Shown here one piece after another: positions 16,222-24,820 of a stretch of 64,000 nt of DNA (positions within the stretch are counted from its first letter, which is position 1; the number at the start of each line of letters is the position of its first letter). Source of the stretch: Caulobacteraceae bacterium (GTDB lineage: Bacteria; Pseudomonadota; Alphaproteobacteria; Caulobacterales; Caulobacteraceae); the NCBI GenBank assembly GCA_947476555.1, contig CANJRI010000005.1:1-64000 (forward strand), written 5' to 3'. Below the pieces are notes generated by a model, which was not told the origin of the DNA, did no database searches, and saw only the letters and a list, made by a program, of their open reading frames with translations. Position numbers and translations under genes: made by a program.

Positions 16222-17035
16222 GGCACACCACCTGGGCGACGCGCAGCTCGCGGCGCAGGGCGTCGGCCACATAGAAATAGTTCTGCGGGGTGATCGACTC
16301 GCCCGCCGCCACCGGCTCCGGACTATGGGCGGTGGCGGTCAGGGTCGCGGTCACCACTTCCGGGGCGGTGGTGTAGATGCGGCCGCGGCGCGGGGCCTCG
16401 GCGATGGTGATGCCGACGACGCGGCCCTGGTCGTCCAGCGCCGGGGCGCCTGAGAGGCCGCCGAGGCCGCCCACCAGCCCTTCGGTGCGGCCGGCCTCGG
16501 CCCAGACCAGCACCGGCTCGGCCCGCGCGCCCCGCCCCCGCACCACCAGCCGCTCGCGGCCCAGCAGGCGCGAGGTCGCCTCGCCCGGCTCGCCCTGGGG
16601 GAAGCCCGGATGAAAGGCCCGCTGGCCGCGGCGCAGGGGCTCGGTGAGCGCCAGGGGCAGGGGCTCGACCCCGCCCTCGGTGATGAGCACCGCCGCCTCG
16701 CCGCGCGGATCGATCTCCACCTTGGCCGCCACCCCGGTTCCCGGGCCCACCACCACGGCGGCGCGGGCGCAGCCTTCGACCACATGGCGGGCGGTCAGCC
16801 AGACACCCCGTGAGATGGAGAAGGCGGTGCCGGTGGCCGGACCAGTCTGGTCGGGAACGTCGACGACCACGGCGGCGTCGAAGGCGGACGGCGGAGCCAA
16901 GGCCTCGCCGGGGGCGTCGGCGGTGGGCGGCGGCGGCGGGGCGTCGGCGCGCTCGCGCCGGCCCAGGGCCGCGAACAGCAAAGCGAAGACGATCGCCGCA
17001 TAGACCAGCCAGTCCGGCAGCTTCGGGAAGTGCAT
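16211..17035 (-). CDS. Membrane-anchored trypsin-like serine protease-fold protein
   Basis: A single N-terminal membrane helix (residues 9-24) and a Pro-rich linker precede a trypsin-like fold. The catalytic His is in TARHVVEG (H84) and the Ser in GGLSGAPAL (S195). The usual triad Asp, normally in a DLAVL-like strand, is not obvious: the equivalent strand reads GEAAVLI (E113), with an Asp four residues before. The protein may use Glu, a displaced Asp, or be a weak or inactive protease that binds peptides. It is seven bases downstream of a DUF350 membrane protein gene and is probably co-transcribed with it. Confidence 0.7.
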   Translation of the reverse strand: MHFPKLPDWLVYAAIVFALLFAALGRRERADAPPPPPTADAPGEALAPPSAFDAAVVVDVPDQTGPATGTAFSISRGVWLTARHVVEGCARAAVVVGPGTGVAAKVEIDPRGEAAVLITEGGVEPLPLALTEPLRRGQRAFHPGFPQGEPGEATSRLLGRERLVVRGRGARAEPVLVWAEAGRTEGLVGGLGGLSGAPALDDQGRVVGITIAEAPRRGRIYTTAPEVVTATLTATAHSPEPVAAGESITPQNYFYVADALRRELRVAQVVCLTD

Positions 17036-17042
17036 GGGAGAC

Positions 17043-17465
17043 TCAGCCCGCCACGGCGGCGGCCACGATCAGGGCGGTGGCGAGCTTGGCCCCCACAAGC
17101 AGGGTGGCCGCGGACATCTCGCCCTCCTGGATGCGGCGGGGGAGGCCCCGCAGGACCATGTCCACCAGCCGGAACACCAGGAGCTGGACCAGCACCGTGG
17201 CCGCGCCCCAGAGCCCGATCTCGATCAGGTTGGTGGAGGCCCTGAGCGACACCGCCAGCGGAATGGCCAGGCCCAGCATCACCCCGCCCAGGGACACCGC
17301 GGCGGCGGCGTTGCCCTCGCGGATCAGGGTGATCTCCTTGTGGGGGGTGAGCAGGATGTAGGCGGCGGAGCCGGCGATCAGGATCGCCACCGCGGCCAGG
17401 ATATGAAGCAGGGCTATGGGGAAGCCGGCCGCGAAGGCCTGGATCTCCGGTGACGGCGTGGGCAT
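17043..17465 (-). CDS. DUF350 family membrane protein
   Basis: The 140-residue protein has four membrane helices and the DUF350 pattern, including TPHKEITLIREGNAAAAVSLGG and a second half repeat (a two-fold duplicated fold). Its function is unknown; DUF350 genes often sit with envelope or stress genes. The ATG at 17465 follows GGGGGA, whereas the TTG at 17471 does not have a better site. It lies 54 bases after rlmN and seven bases before the trypsin-like gene. Confidence 0.8.
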   Translation of the reverse strand: MPTPSPEIQAFAAGFPIALLHILAAVAILIAGSAAYILLTPHKEITLIREGNAAAAVSLGGVMLGLAIPLAVSLRASTNLIEIGLWGAATVLVQLLVFRLVDMVLRGLPRRIQEGEMSAATLLVGAKLATALIVAAAVAG

Positions 17466-17519
17466 GTTCAAGGTCCCCCGAACTTGAGGCGAGGAACCGT
17501 TAGCACAGGCGGCGTGCGC

Positions 17520-18677
17520 TTAGGCCAATTTCCGCCGGGCGCTGGCGCGGACCTTCTCGCTCTCGCTCTTGAGCTGGCCGCAGGCGGCGAGGATGTCGCG
17601 CCCGCGCGGGGTGCGGATCGGCGAGGCGTAGCCGCCCCGGTTGAGGATCGCGGCGAAGGCCTCGATGGTCCCCCAGTCGGAGCAGGTGTACTCGGTCCCC
17701 GGCCAGGGATTGAAGGGGATCAGGTTGATCTTGGCCGGGATGCCCTTGAGCAGCTGGACGAGGGCTTTCGCTTCGGCCGGGCTGTCGTTGACGCCCTTCA
17801 GCATGACGTACTCGAAGGTCACCCGCCGGGCATTCGAGAGGCCCGGGAAGGCGCGGATGCCGGCCATCAGCTCGGCCAGCGGGTACTTCTTGTTCAGCGG
17901 CACCAGCTTTTCGCGCAGCGCGTCGTTGGTGGCGTGCAGCGAGATGGCCAGCATCGCCTGGGTCTTCTCGCCAAGCGCCTGCAGCTCGGGGACCACGCCC
18001 GAGGTGGAGACGGTGATCCGGCGGCGGGAGATGGCGATGCCCTCGCCATCGGCGATGATGTCGATGGCGGCGGCCACGTGGTCCAGATTGTAGAGCGGCT
18101 CGCCCATGCCCATGAACACGACGTTGGAGAGCCGCCGGTCCTCCTTGGGGCTCGGCCATTCGCCGAGGTCGTCCCTGGCCACCTGGACCTGGGCGACGAT
18201 CTCGGCGGCGGTGAGGTTGCGCACCAGGGCCTGGGTGCCGGTGTGGCAGAAGGTGCAGTTGAGGGTGCAGCCGACCTGCGAGGAGACACAGAGGGCGCCG
18301 GCCCGGCCGACGTCCGGGATATAGACGGTCTCGATCTCGATGCCCGGCGCGGTGCGGATCAGCCACTTGCGGGTGCCGTCCTTGGAGACCTGCCGCTCGA
18401 CCACTTCGGGCCGGTCGATGGCGAAGGCGCCGGCCAGGGCGGCCCTCGTCTCCTTGGCCACGTCGGTCATGGCCGCGAAATCGGTGACGCCGTAGTGGTG
18501 GATCCAGCGCCACAGTTGGCCGGCGCGCATCTTCGCCTTGGCGGCGGGCACGACCTCGGCCGCCACCAGGGCGGCCGCCAGCTCCACCCGGGTGAGGCCC
18601 GAGAGGTTCGGCTTGCGGGGCGCGAGCGGCGAAGCCGGCCCGCGCGAGAGGTCGAGGGTCACGCCCAAGGGGAACAT
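17520..18677 (-). CDS. rlmN: Dual-specificity 23S rRNA A2503/tRNA A37 C2-methyltransferase
   Basis: This radical-SAM enzyme methylates C2 of A2503 in 23S rRNA and of A37 in some tRNAs. The 385-residue length is normal. The iron-sulfur cluster cysteines are the CTLNCTFC cluster (C137, C141, C144), and the family stretches FMGMGEP and SLHATND are present. It is part of a leftward run DUF1232, rlmN, DUF350, protease with gaps of about 55 bases or less. Confidence 0.95.
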   Translation of the reverse strand: MFPLGVTLDLSRGPASPLAPRKPNLSGLTRVELAAALVAAEVVPAAKAKMRAGQLWRWIHHYGVTDFAAMTDVAKETRAALAGAFAIDRPEVVERQVSKDGTRKWLIRTAPGIEIETVYIPDVGRAGALCVSSQVGCTLNCTFCHTGTQALVRNLTAAEIVAQVQVARDDLGEWPSPKEDRRLSNVVFMGMGEPLYNLDHVAAAIDIIADGEGIAISRRRITVSTSGVVPELQALGEKTQAMLAISLHATNDALREKLVPLNKKYPLAELMAGIRAFPGLSNARRVTFEYVMLKGVNDSPAEAKALVQLLKGIPAKINLIPFNPWPGTEYTCSDWGTIEAFAAILNRGGYASPIRTPRGRDILAACGQLKSESEKVRASARRKLA

Positions 18678-18733
18678 CCGATCTGGAAGGCGGCGAATAT
18701 AGGGGGCTCCGCGCCCGGCTCCAAATCGGGCGC

Positions 18734-19150
18734 CTAGGATTCGTCCCGCAGGGCTTCCACGGCAGCCTTCGCCTGGGCGCGGTGGCGGGGCTTCAGGTTG
18801 CGGCCCACCACGCCCAGCAGGGCGGCGAAGACGGCCGCGTCGTCGGTGTAGCCCAGCACCGCGATGAAGTCGGGGATGGCGTCCACCGGCATCACGAAAT
18901 AGGCCAGCGCCGCCAGCATCACCCCCTTGGCGGCCAGTGGCGTCTCCTCGTCGCGGGCGCAGAACCAGACCGCCAAGGCGTCGGAGGCGAACGGGATGGA
19001 GGCCGCCGCCTTGCGGATCTTCGGCCAGAACCCCTCTTCCACCCGCCGCTCATTGACCCGCAGCACCGCCGGGACCAGGGCGCGTTCGGGGGCGATCTCG
19101 CCCGCCGCGTCGAACTCGGCCTGCGGTGGTGCTTTCTTGGCGCCGGCCAT
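18734..19150 (-). CDS. YkvA/DUF1232 family protein
   Basis: The 138-residue protein has the DUF1232 core with [17 protein letters not shown], a short hydrophobic segment followed by a conserved DxIPD turn. The function of the family is unknown. It is the first gene of the leftward group that includes rlmN, and a large hairpin lies just upstream of its start. Confidence 0.85.
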   Translation of the reverse strand: MAGAKKAPPQAEFDAAGEIAPERALVPAVLRVNERRVEEGFWPKIRKAAASIPFASDALAVWFCARDEETPLAAKGVMLAALAYFVMPVDAIPDFIAVLGYTDDAAVFAALLGVVGRNLKPRHRAQAKAAVEALRDES

Positions 19151-19175
19151 CGGTCTAAGCCTCGTTTAAGGGCCG

Positions 19176-19222
19176 GGCGGGTCGCGGGCGCAAAAGTGGG
19201 GGCCACTTTTGCTCGACCCGCC
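19176..19222. repeat. Large two-part palindrome (REP-like hairpin) between divergent genes
   Basis: An outer 9-bp stem (GGCGGGTCG at 19176-19184 with CGACCCGCC at 19214-19222) encloses an inner 10-bp stem (GCAAAAGTGG at 19190-19199 with CCACTTTTGC at 19203-19212) and a GGG loop. The inner GCAAAAGTGG palindrome resembles a motif I have often seen between genes in Caulobacterales. I see no second copy in this window. It lies in the shared upstream region of DUF1232 and the SDR gene and could be a folded RNA element or a protein site. Confidence 0.65.
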
Positions 19223-19254
19223 GGGGCCAGCATCTAAGAGCAGGGACAGGTCGC

Positions 19255-20037
<783 letters not shown>

Positions 20038-20055
20038 GGGGCGATGAACGCCGCC

Positions 20056-21513
20056 TCACACGGCGGCGGCCACCGCGATGCGGCCGGCGTCGTCGAGCTT
20101 CTCGACATTCCAGCAAAGGTCCATCAGGCGGCGGGCCTTGGCGTCGGGCAACACGTCGCGGGCCAGGTCGGAGAACTTGGTCTCCAACATGGGGTCGGTC
20201 ATCGGCTGTTCGAGGCTGCCGAGCGCGTGTTCGATATGCTTGGTGAGGACGCGGCCGTCCTTCAGGCGGACGACCATGTCGCACTTCTCCGGCGGCACGG
20301 CCGCGTCCAGCTTCAGGCCGACACGCGTGCGAAGGTCGACGACGCGCGGATCGCGCACCATGGCGTCGGAGAACTGGCGTTCCCCCGCGGCGCCGAAGAT
20401 CAAGCCGACGGCCACGCAGTGGAAAATCGAGAACTTGCCTTCCAGGCCGGTGGCCGGATCGGTCTTGCCGGTCAGGGACTGGACGAGCGGGTTGGCGTGT
20501 AGCTCGACGGTCTCCACCTCGGCGCCGGTCAGGCGGTTCTCGTTGCGAAGCTGGATGGCCGCGTCGATGCCCGGATGGGTGACGATCCCACAGGCGAAGG
20601 GCTTGTAGGTGTTGAGCGCGGCCTCGTATCGCTCCCCCAGGCCCTCGGTGACCTCGGCCCAGTTGCGCCGTGTCGAGAGCGCCTGACCCCAGCCGTCCTT
20701 GCCCTCGATGGCCGCCTCGTTGGCCGTGAAGCCCTGCTGGGCCAGCAGCGCCGCCATCAGGCCGTTCTGCGCCGCGCGGCCGGGATGCAGGCTCTTGGTC
20801 ATCGAGCCGAACTGGATCTTCAGCCCGACCGACTGCGACGCCGCGATGCCGAGCGCCCAGGTCATCTGCTGCTCGTCCAGCCCCAGCAGCTTGCCGCAGG
20901 CCGCGGCGGCGCCGAACACCCCGGCCGAGCCGGTGATGTGCCAACCCATGGCGTAGTGCTCCGGATAGACGGCGTTGCCGATCCTGCACTCGGTCTCGAC
21001 GCCGAGAACCAGGGCGTTGAGGAACTCCGGCCCGCCGACTTTGCGGCGCTGGGCGAGGGCCAGGATCGCCGAGATCACCGGCCCGCCCGGATGGATGATG
21101 GTCTTCAGGTGAGTGTCGTCATAGTCGAAGACGTGGGACGAGACGCCGTTGAGGAAGGCGGCCGTCGAGATGTCGAACCGCTCGCGACGCCCCAGCACAT
21201 TGGCTTGCGCCTTGCCGGAGAATGGACCCAGGGCGGCGATCGCCATGTCCATCGCCTCGTGCTCGGACCCCCCGACCGCGCAGCCGACATAGTTGAGCAA
21301 CGTCCGCGCGGCCTCTTTTCGCACGTTGGCAGGCAGGGCGTCCGCCCGGGCGCCCACCACATAGCGGGCAAGGATGCGGGTCACGGGGGCCGGCGGCGGC
21401 GGAGACGGGGCCGGTGTCTGGGCCAGGGTGGCGGAGGGCAAGGCCCCGGCGCCGGCAAGGGCTGAGGCGACGCCCAACAAGGCGCGGCGATCGACAGTCG
21501 GCAGGGTGCTCAA
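20056..21513 (-). CDS. MmgE/PrpD family protein with a Tat-type signal
   Basis: The 485-residue protein has the family core (FDYDDTHLK, GSMTKSLHPGRAAQNG) and about 40 extra N-terminal residues. That extension contains a twin-arginine motif (DRRALLG, R9-R10), an Ala/Leu-rich helix and an AQTPAP cleavage-like site, followed by a Pro-rich linker. Most MmgE/PrpD enzymes (2-methylcitrate dehydratase, cis-aconitate decarboxylase) are cytoplasmic, so predicted Tat export is unusual. Neighbouring genes on the same strand also encode exported proteins. Substrate unknown. Confidence 0.8.
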   Translation of the reverse strand: MSTLPTVDRRALLGVASALAGAGALPSATLAQTPAPSPPPPAPVTRILARYVVGARADALPANVRKEAARTLLNYVGCAVGGSEHEAMDMAIAALGPFSGKAQANVLGRRERFDISTAAFLNGVSSHVFDYDDTHLKTIIHPGGPVISAILALAQRRKVGGPEFLNALVLGVETECRIGNAVYPEHYAMGWHITGSAGVFGAAAACGKLLGLDEQQMTWALGIAASQSVGLKIQFGSMTKSLHPGRAAQNGLMAALLAQQGFTANEAAIEGKDGWGQALSTRRNWAEVTEGLGERYEAALNTYKPFACGIVTHPGIDAAIQLRNENRLTGAEVETVELHANPLVQSLTGKTDPATGLEGKFSIFHCVAVGLIFGAAGERQFSDAMVRDPRVVDLRTRVGLKLDAAVPPEKCDMVVRLKDGRVLTKHIEHALGSLEQPMTDPMLETKFSDLARDVLPDAKARRLMDLCWNVEKLDDAGRIAVAAAV

Positions 21514-21565
21514 TGCTGGCTCCTGAATCGTCCCGGTGGGCGCGTAGGATCGACCGCCGGAAGCC

Positions 21566-21584
21566 AGGCGCGCAATACGCGCCT
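21566..21584 (-). terminator. Hairpin after the CMD-family gene
   Basis: AGGCGCG (21566-21572) and CGCGCCT (21578-21584) form a 7-bp stem with a five-base loop in the gap between the CMD gene stop and the MmgE/PrpD start. No T-run follows, so termination is uncertain. Confidence 0.4.
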
Positions 21585-21603
21585 GACCGCCCGCGCCAAA
21601 AGC

Positions 21604-22347
21604 CTATTTGCGCCGCGGCGGAAGCGGTGGCTTCACATCGGCGCGCAGCGGGACGTTGTGGGCGACGAGGTTGATGGCCACGGTGATGTAGTAGCCGGTC
21701 AGGACGTTCATCTCGACGAGCTGTTGCGTGCCGATGAGGTTGGTCAGCCGGGCATAGGTTGCGTCCGAGACCTTACGGTCGCGCAGCAGCTCCTTCAGAT
21801 ACTGGTAGGCGGCGGCCTGTTTGGGGTCGGCGAATTTCGGGGTCCTGTCTACGCGGATCGCGTTGACGGCGGCGGCCGGCAGACCGGCCTTGATCCCCTG
21901 CGGTTCATGGACCCACCACTCGAACTGGGAGTCCCATTCGCGCGCGACCATCAGGATGGTCAGCTCGAAGAGGTCGGACTTCATCTCGCTGGTCTGCAGC
22001 GCCGGGAGCATGGTGTTCATGGCCGCCGCGACCTTGGGCGTGAACAACAGGGCCGCCCGCGGCCCGACCGGGGTGTAGAACCCCCGCCCGCCGCGGATGA
22101 ATTCGTCCCGCATCGCCGGCTCCATCTTGTCGAGCGGCGGGAACGGCAGTCTGAGCCCGGGCGCCTGTGAATTCGCTTTCGCCGCCTCGATCGCCTCCGG
22201 CGTCGTTGGGGCGGTCAGCGCCGAGCCGGCGGCCAACTGATTTGATCCGGCCCGCCGGTCCTGCGCGGCGCTGGGGACCGCCGCCGCGCAAACGAGCAGG
22301 ACGGCCAAGGTGGAGGCGACAGGTTTTCTAGTGAATTGCCGAAGCAT
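21604..22347 (-). CDS. Exported carboxymuconolactone decarboxylase (AhpD-like) family protein
   Basis: From the ATG at 22347 the product is 247 residues with a signal peptide ending near PSAAQ. The mature part follows the CMD pattern with a helix of the type FELTILMVAREWDSQFEWWVHEP. The AhpD-type CxxC pair is absent, so peroxide reduction through thiols is unlikely. An upstream ATG would place extra residues before the signal peptide and is less likely. It lies upstream of the Tat-signal MmgE/PrpD gene on the same strand. Reaction unknown. Confidence 0.75.
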   Translation of the reverse strand: MLRQFTRKPVASTLAVLLVCAAAVPSAAQDRRAGSNQLAAGSALTAPTTPEAIEAAKANSQAPGLRLPFPPLDKMEPAMRDEFIRGGRGFYTPVGPRAALLFTPKVAAAMNTMLPALQTSEMKSDLFELTILMVAREWDSQFEWWVHEPQGIKAGLPAAAVNAIRVDRTPKFADPKQAAAYQYLKELLRDRKVSDATYARLTNLIGTQQLVEMNVLTGYYITVAINLVAHNVPLRADVKPPLPPRRK

Positions 22348-22400
22348 AACAGACCCCATGGGCGGAAAATGAAACTGGCCCATTGGCGCTTGGACCGAGG

Positions 22401-22435
22401 GGCGGGCGGGATGCCGATGCGCCATCCCGCCCGCC
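22401..22435 (-). terminator. Strong GC-rich hairpin between the lectin-like and CMD genes
   Basis: GGCGGGCGGGAT at 22401-22412 and ATCCCGCCCGCC at 22424-22435 are exact inverted repeats around an 11-base loop. The hairpin follows the leftward lectin-like gene and precedes the CMD gene. There is no T-run, so it could end transcription poorly or stabilise an mRNA end. Confidence 0.5.
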
Positions 22436-22507
22436 GTCTATCGTAAGAACCCTGGCCGTGGCGCGGCTGGGCGAACCGCCCCCTCAACGAGGCGGGCTAG
22501 ACCCGGA

Positions 22508-23185
22508 TCAGCTGACGGCGAAGCAGTAGAAGAGACCCGCCCCGCCGGTGGCGACCAGGTTCGGCTGGCTGCAGCCTCGGCTGGGGTGCTGGGAATTCCA
22601 GGAACCGCCGCCGCCGCCCTGCTTGTCGTGGTGGCCGAGCTGGGCCGAGCCCACGCCGTCGGCGCTGCTGGTGTAGTTGCGGCAGGTGCGGTCGTCGGCG
22701 CCGGTGAAGGCGCGGCCCTCCGGCGTGGAGCCGGTGAGCATGTCGTGCGTGTTCGGCGAGTCCCCGACGCCAGGCATGACAGCGCCCTTCTCGTTCAGGG
22801 AGAAGGCCTTGCCGAAGATCACGCCGCCGCGGGCCTGTTCGATGGTGTCGCCGTGGATGGCGGCGACGCTCTGGCCGACCAGCTGGCCGCGGGCGTTGTA
22901 CCAGGGCCCGGGTCCGATGCGGTCGCGGGCGTTCACCGCGCCGGGCCCCTGGGTGGAGAGGTAGGCGCGCCAGGTGGCCGCGCCCCGACCCACCGCGGCC
23001 GCCAGCTTCTGGCAATGGGCGTCGGCCCCGGCCAGGCCGCCCAGATTGGCGCCGGCGCCCGTCCCGACGCTGGTGACGAAAAAGGTCATCGGCTGGGCCG
23101 GGGGCGCCTGGGCCAGGGCGACATACGACGTCGCACCGACCGCGAGCATTGCAACGCCGGCAACCGTGATCGCGAGTGATTTCAT
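22508..23185 (-). CDS. Secreted lectin-like protein
   Basis: The 225-residue product has a clear signal peptide (first 26 residues, ending ALAQA). The mature part starts MTFFVTSVGTGAGANLGGLAGADAHC and contains five or more Cys residues with WRAYLS, a pattern I know from bacterial proteins labelled lectin with a C-type-lectin/endostatin-like fold. It would act in the periplasm or outside the cell. Ligand unknown. Confidence 0.7.
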   Translation of the reverse strand: MKSLAITVAGVAMLAVGATSYVALAQAPPAQPMTFFVTSVGTGAGANLGGLAGADAHCQKLAAAVGRGAATWRAYLSTQGPGAVNARDRIGPGPWYNARGQLVGQSVAAIHGDTIEQARGGVIFGKAFSLNEKGAVMPGVGDSPNTHDMLTGSTPEGRAFTGADDRTCRNYTSSADGVGSAQLGHHDKQGGGGGSWNSQHPSRGCSQPNLVATGGAGLFYCFAVS

Positions 23186-23306
23186 GGCTCAGCCCCTATG
23201 TTGGTTGGTGTTCTTCAACCCCGTCTGGCTCGGGGAGACGCATACCGAGGATATCCTATACGCGGGAGGCGGCAGGCGGATGTCGGCCCGGCAACCAAGC
23301 CGCGAC

Positions 23307-23720
23307 CTATGCGGCGATCTCGTCCGCAAGCATGCTCAGCACCGGGCACTCCGGGGCCGGCATCGAGCCCGTGCAGGCCGATAGCGCCTGGGCGAGCATG
23401 GCTTCAAAGCGCTTCAGGTCGGCGATCTTGCGCCGCACGTTCGCCAGGTGCGGGCCGGCCACCTTCGCCACCTTGCCGCAGACCGGGCCGTCCTGGCCGG
23501 CTATGACCAACAGCTCGCGGATGTCCTCCAGACTGAACGCCAGCTCCCGACCCCGCCGGATGAACGCCAGGCGCCGAAGATGTTCGGCCTCGTACACGCG
23601 GTGGCCACCGGATGTCCGGGGCGGCGAGATCATCAGGCCGATCCGTTCATAGTAGCGGATCGTCTCCAACCGGACCCCGCGCGCCCGCGCGAACTGACCT
23701 ATGCTCAGCTGACCGTTCAT
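23307..23720 (-). CDS. MerR family metal-responsive regulator, mercury-type cysteines
   Basis: The 137-residue protein has the N-terminal MerR winged helix (TIRYYERIGL, RVYEAEHLRRLAFI), a dimer helix and three Cys at 81, 116 and 125. The spacing of 35 and 9 equals that of MerR C82, C117 and C126, which bind Hg(II). No mer genes are present in the window. The divergent neighbours are a small protein and a TauE/SafE permease. It may sense Hg or another thiophilic metal and control itself and these genes through the dyad at 23751-23777. Confidence 0.85.
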   Translation of the reverse strand: MNGQLSIGQFARARGVRLETIRYYERIGLMISPPRTSGGHRVYEAEHLRRLAFIRRGRELAFSLEDIRELLVIAGQDGPVCGKVAKVAGPHLANVRRKIADLKRFEAMLAQALSACTGSMPAPECPVLSMLADEIAA

Positions 23721-23750
23721 CCGCCCTCCCCACGCCCGCTAAAAAGGGGC

Positions 23751-23777
23751 TTGCATCCGTAGTCCCTACAGCTTGCA
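23751..23777. promoter_or_regulatory. Probable MerR-type operator between divergent genes
   Basis: CGTAG-TCC-CTACAG (23759-23770) is an imperfect dyad flanked by two direct GCTTGCA repeats (23750-23756 and 23771-23777). TTGCATCCGTAG resembles the -35 plus left half-site of mer promoters (TTGACTCCGTAC). A good -10 is not visible at the usual 19-base spacing, so the direction of the activated promoter is uncertain. Confidence 0.5.
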
Positions 23778-23828
23778 CGACCAAGGCCGGGGCTCAACCG
23801 AGTGGGCCGTCAGGGGCGCGTCGGGTTG

Positions 23829-24026
23829 ATGAGCGAGACGAGCAAGGAAACGGCCGATCTGCGTCGATTGGCCCACGCCGTCTACGACCTCGCCAAGGAA
23901 GCCCAACAGCCCGAGATCATTGGGGAGTTCCTACTTCTCGCGGGCAAGATCCTGGCGCGCGCCGAAGGCCTCGAGGCCAGCGACGAGGCGGCGGGCGATG
24001 GGGCCAAGCGCCCGCGCCGTCGCTAG
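23829..24026 (+). CDS. Small protein of unknown function
   Basis: The 65-residue product has an amphipathic helical core (RRLAHAVYDLAKEA and EFLLLAGKILARAE) and a basic C-terminus. A start at the ATG 23829 was chosen over an upstream codon because it removes an unlikely leader. It sits 38 bases before the TauE/SafE gene and is divergent from the MerR gene. Family unknown. Confidence 0.6.
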   Translation: MSETSKETADLRRLAHAVYDLAKEAQQPEIIGEFLLLAGKILARAEGLEASDEAAGDGAKRPRRR

Positions 24027-24064
24027 CGGAAGCCACGAATCTCCGGAGCCGCTATAGCTCGTCC

Positions 24065-24811
24065 ATGGAGATGTTCCTGCTGTTGGCCGGCGCGGGGTTC
24101 CTCGCCGGCGGGATGAACGCGGTGGCGGGCGGCGGCTCGTTCATCGCCTTCCCGGCCATGGTGCTGGCCGGCGTGCCGTCGGTGCCGGCCAACGCCTCGA
24201 CCACCGTGGCCCTGTTCCCCGGCACCGTCGCCAGCGTGATGGCCTATCGCAAGGACCCCAAGGGGTTCGCCGAGGTCTCGACGCGGGGCCTGTTCATCAC
24301 CAGCATCTCCGGCGGCCTGGTCGGCGCGCTGCTGCTGTTGTCGACCCCCTCGCCGACCTTCGACTTCATCGTGCCCTGGTTGCTGCTGGTCGCAACCCTG
24401 ACCTTCACCTTCGGGCAGAAGCTGGGGACCTGGCTGCGCCGCTGGGTGCGGATCGGCGCGCGCGAACTGCTGGGCGTGCAGTTCGTGCTGGGGATCTACT
24501 CGGGTTATTTCGGCGGCGGGGTCGGCATCATGATGCTGGCGGCCTGGAGCCTGTTGATCAGCGCCGACGTGATGCGGCTGAATCCCACCCGGATCATGAT
24601 GGTTTCGGCGGCCAACGGCGTGGCGGTGATCTGCTTCGCCTTCTCCGGCCAGATCTGGTGGACCCAGACCCTGGCCATGCTGGCCGGCTCGACGGTCGGC
24701 GGCTACGCCGGGGCCAGCATCGCCCGGCGCGCCAACCCCCAGGTCCTGCGCACCACCATCATCGTCATCGGCGCGGTGATGACGGCGGTGTTCTTCTATC
24801 GCGCGATGTAG
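24065..24811 (+). CDS. TauE/SafE family permease
   Basis: From the ATG at 24065 this is a 248-residue protein with about eight helices. It has the duplicated glycine-rich family motif: AGGMNAVAGGGSFIAFPAM in the first half and GIYSGYFGGGVGIMMLA in the second. These proteins export sulfite or organosulfonate-derived anions or move related compounds. Its place beside a thiol-metal MerR regulator is suggestive of thiol/sulfur stress but not proof. An in-frame extension far upstream lacks membrane character. Confidence 0.85.
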   Translation: MEMFLLLAGAGFLAGGMNAVAGGGSFIAFPAMVLAGVPSVPANASTTVALFPGTVASVMAYRKDPKGFAEVSTRGLFITSISGGLVGALLLLSTPSPTFDFIVPWLLLVATLTFTFGQKLGTWLRRWVRIGARELLGVQFVLGIYSGYFGGGVGIMMLAAWSLLISADVMRLNPTRIMMVSAANGVAVICFAFSGQIWWTQTLAMLAGSTVGGYAGASIARRANPQVLRTTIIVIGAVMTAVFFYRAM

Positions 24812-24820
24812 CCGCCCGGA

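Noticed and set aside
23612-24064. N-terminal extension of the TauE/SafE frame
   Set aside because: No membrane character, and it overlaps the MerR gene and the operator region.
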